From contig CALGHC010000736.1 in the NCBI GenBank assembly GCA_937915965.1, positions 1-6,886 of the forward strand: a stretch of DNA of 6,886 bases. Reading direction: 5' to 3'. Numbering within the stretch: position 1 is the first letter of the stretch; every line of letters starts with the position of its first letter. The notes under the pieces are model-generated. The model was given only the letters and a program-made list of their open reading frames with translations, had not been told where the DNA came from and did not search any database. Below, one piece after another: positions 5,066 through 6,886 of this stretch. The DNA is from an uncultured Myxococcales bacterium. GTDB taxonomy: Bacteria > Myxococcota_A > UBA9042. Position numbers and translations under genes: made by a program.

Positions 5066-6886
5066 CTAGTCGTCGTCGCCGGCTGTCGAAGCCATCGTCG
5101 CCTTCTTGGCGATCTCACGCGCTTCCGCAGCGCGTGGGTCCATCGCGGGCAGGATCCGGACCACGCGCCGAGCGAGATCGCGGGCGGTGGCGTGGTTCTG
5201 CTTGCCCATGTGGTCCTTTGCCTCGGCTAGCATGCTGACGGCCTTGTCGACGCACTTGTCCTGGATGGACTGCGCCTTGGCGTTTTCGTAGTCGAAGTTT
5301 TGAGCTTCGCGGACGGCGTCCGCGGCATCAGCGTATTTCTTCTGCGCGTAGCGGTCCTCGGCGACCTTGACGTAGGCGCCCGCAACCCGCTTGACCAGTG
5401 TCGGGCCGAAGTGGCCGTCGATGCGGCGGTCGGCCTCGTAGGCCTTCTTGAGGCTGCGGGCCACAGCCGCGTTGCCGCCACCGGCGTCGGCGGAACCCAG
5501 CGACGATGACACGTCCTTGACAGCCGCGACCCAGGCTCCCGCCTTCGACTTGTCGCCGCGCCCATAACCGCCCTCGGCGACCTTCTCGAAGGCTGCGACC
5601 GCGGCGCTCCATTTGCGATCGTGGTAGGCCCGCAGGCCCTGGGCGAGCACGTCCTTGGCCGACGAGGCGCTGGCCTCTGCCGGTCGCTGTCGATCACGCG
5701 GCGCGTCCGACTTGACCGCAACCGGTTTGGCCGCTGGCTTCTTGCCCTCCGGGCTGTCCCCCGCCGCTTCGTCTCCCGCGTCGCCGTCAAGCTGAGCCTT
5801 GAGGAGCTTGGCTTCGGTGTGCTTCGGGTCGGCATCCAGCACCTTGGCGACCGCGGCGGAGGCAACCTTCAGATCGCCGTCATTCATCGCCTTGCGCGCA
5901 GCGGCCAGCGCCGTGGTCGCGAACGACTCGAGCGCCGCTTGCAGCTCTTCTTGAGCGAGCGTGTATTGCATCAAGTCCTTGTCCACCGACTTGAACTGCT
6001 GGATCGCGAACTCGAACTCGCCGCGCTTGGCTGCCGCGCGGCCATCTTCGATCACGTCGCCAGCGTCGAGCTCGTCCTGGGCCCGTGTCAGGAGCTTGCG
6101 AATGTCGACGTTGCGTGGGTCGAGCTTGCGCGCCTCTTTGAGGGCGTCGACGGCCTCAGCGAACTCCTCGTCGGCGATCAACCCCTTGGCGCTGTCTATC
6201 GCCTTGGTGACCGCCGCGTTGCCGACGTCCGCCGTCTCGTCGACCGCCGGCTCGTCGCCGCCGCCGACCACCAACCACGCCGTCACGCCGCCACCGAGCA
6301 GCACCGCGAGGACCGCCGCGGCGATCAGAGCCATCTTGCGGACGTCGGGACCTTCCGCCTGCCGGCCACGCCCGGCCATCGCCACGGGCGCTTCGTCGCC
6401 AAAAGCGCCAGACGCCGGGCGCCGCCGCGGTGCGGCGCCTTCGACGTGGTACTCCAGGACGCTCGTGCCGATCTCAACGCGGTCTCCGGGCTGCAAACGG
6501 TGGCGCTGGACGCGCTGGCCGTTGATGTTGGTGCCGTTGGCGCCGCCCATGTCGACTACGTCGACGCCGTCACCGTCTCTCTCTACGCGGAAATGCTTGC
6601 GTGAGACGGCTGGATCGGCCAGCACGATGTTGCAGTCGAGGCCGCGGCCCACCAGCGCGCTGTCCCCTTGAATGTTGTGGACTTTACCGCGATCGGGGCC
6701 CGAGATGACGCGCAGCTCGATCCGAAGCGTCTCTTCCGGCTCCGCTGGGCTCGCGGCGACCAGTCCCATGGCCACCGGGTCGAGCATCCGCGTCGCCTCG
6801 TCGTCCTCATCACCACCGCCAGGCACGGTTGGCGGCGGCGGCGGGCTCACCGGTCGCGCCACCGGGCGCGGTCGCGCTGCCGGTGG
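5066..6886 (-). CDS. FHA domain - transmembrane - TPR-like protein (5' end at or beyond the window edge)
   Basis: Residues are numbered from a GTG at 6862, the first start codon in view; that GTG lacks a ribosome site and the frame stays open, Pro/Arg/Ala-rich, to base 6886, so the true start may lie outside. Order: Pro-rich head; acidic segment with T24 (D-E-A-T-R-M-L); FHA domain about 47-140 with phosphothreonine-binding residues G72-R73, S87-R-K-H90 and N109-G-T111; linker; one membrane helix about 177-199; then several TPR-like helical repeats (about 218-300, 314-355, 402-430, 495-580), interrupted by a charged low-complexity stretch (about 360-402). Basic R-K just before the helix places the FHA in the cytoplasm and the repeats in the periplasm. 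FHA domains read Ser/Thr-kinase signals; the TPR part probably docks envelope partners. It is the first visible gene of the four-gene set, 144 bases ahead of the regulator. Confidence 0.87.
   Translation of the reverse strand, partial: PPAARPRPVARPVSPPPPPTVPGGGDEDDEATRMLDPVAMGLVAASPAEPEETLRIELRVISGPDRGKVHNIQGDSALVGRGLDCNIVLADPAVSRKHFRVERDGDGVDVVDMGGANGTNINGQRVQRHRLQPGDRVEIGTSVLEYHVEGAAPRRRPASGAFGDEAPVAMAGRGRQAEGPDVRKMALIAAAVLAVLLGGGVTAWLVVGGGDEPAVDETADVGNAAVTKAIDSAKGLIADEEFAEAVDALKEARKLDPRNVDIRKLLTRAQDELDAGDVIEDGRAAAKRGEFEFAIQQFKSVDKDLMQYTLAQEELQAALESFATTALAAARKAMNDGDLKVASAAVAKVLDADPKHTEAKLLKAQLDGDAGDEAAGDSPEGKKPAAKPVAVKSDAPRDRQRPAEASASSAKDVLAQGLRAYHDRKWSAAVAAFEKVAEGGYGRGDKSKAGAWVAAVKDVSSSLGSADAGGGNAAVARSLKKAYEADRRIDGHFGPTLVKRVAGAYVKVAEDRYAQKKYADAADAVREAQNFDYENAKAQSIQDKCVDKAVSMLAEAKDHMGKQNHATARDLARRVVRILPAMDPRAAEAREIAKKATMASTAGDDD

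Noticed and set aside
5621..6604. Long plus-strand open frame opposite the FHA-TPR gene
   Set aside because: Arg/Leu/Val-rich translation without domain pattern; a shadow of the GC-rich minus-strand gene, which has clear FHA motifs.

Overview
The window is GC-rich with long overhanging open frames on both strands. It looks like chromosomal DNA of a Myxococcota bacterium. The clues are an FHA-membrane-TPR protein, a TPR/PEGA protein, and a lipoprotein whose linker is an Asp/Gly run of the kind common in Nannocystaceae exported proteins. The placement is inference; no rRNA, tRNA or phylogenetic marker is present. I see no insertion sequence, CRISPR array, phage gene or RNA gene.

Left block (1-596, minus strand): a two-gene unit. 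A YbjN/CesT-chaperone-like protein comes first, then, after a 100-base gap holding a perfect 8-bp inverted repeat, the start of a PspA/IM30 envelope-stress gene that runs off the left edge (30 codons visible). A candidate sigma70-type promoter for the unit sits at 692-720.

Divergent spacer (597-920): carries that promoter, an isolated perfect TATAAT on the plus strand and an 8-base tandem repeat. It separates the left block from a single plus-strand gene (921-1967) for a secreted or lipid-anchored protein with a PilO/GspM-like domain but no pilus or secretion neighbours.

Right block (2014-6886, minus strand): four co-directional genes read from right to left. They are an FHA-transmembrane-TPR protein (5' end at or beyond the window edge), a receiver-only response regulator, a lipoprotein with two intact HKD phospholipase-D motifs, and a secreted TPR/PEGA protein with a C-terminal membrane segment. 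The regulator and lipoprotein genes overlap by four bases (GTGA). Together they resemble an envelope-facing signalling module: cytoplasmic phosphothreonine and phospho-aspartate readers paired with periplasmic TPR, PEGA and phosphodiesterase parts. No kinase is visible in the window. The joint function is inference; the individual domains are well supported.

The closest thing to an undescribed system is this FHA-TPR / receiver / PLD lipoprotein / TPR-PEGA set. The second candidate is the YbjN-PspA pair.
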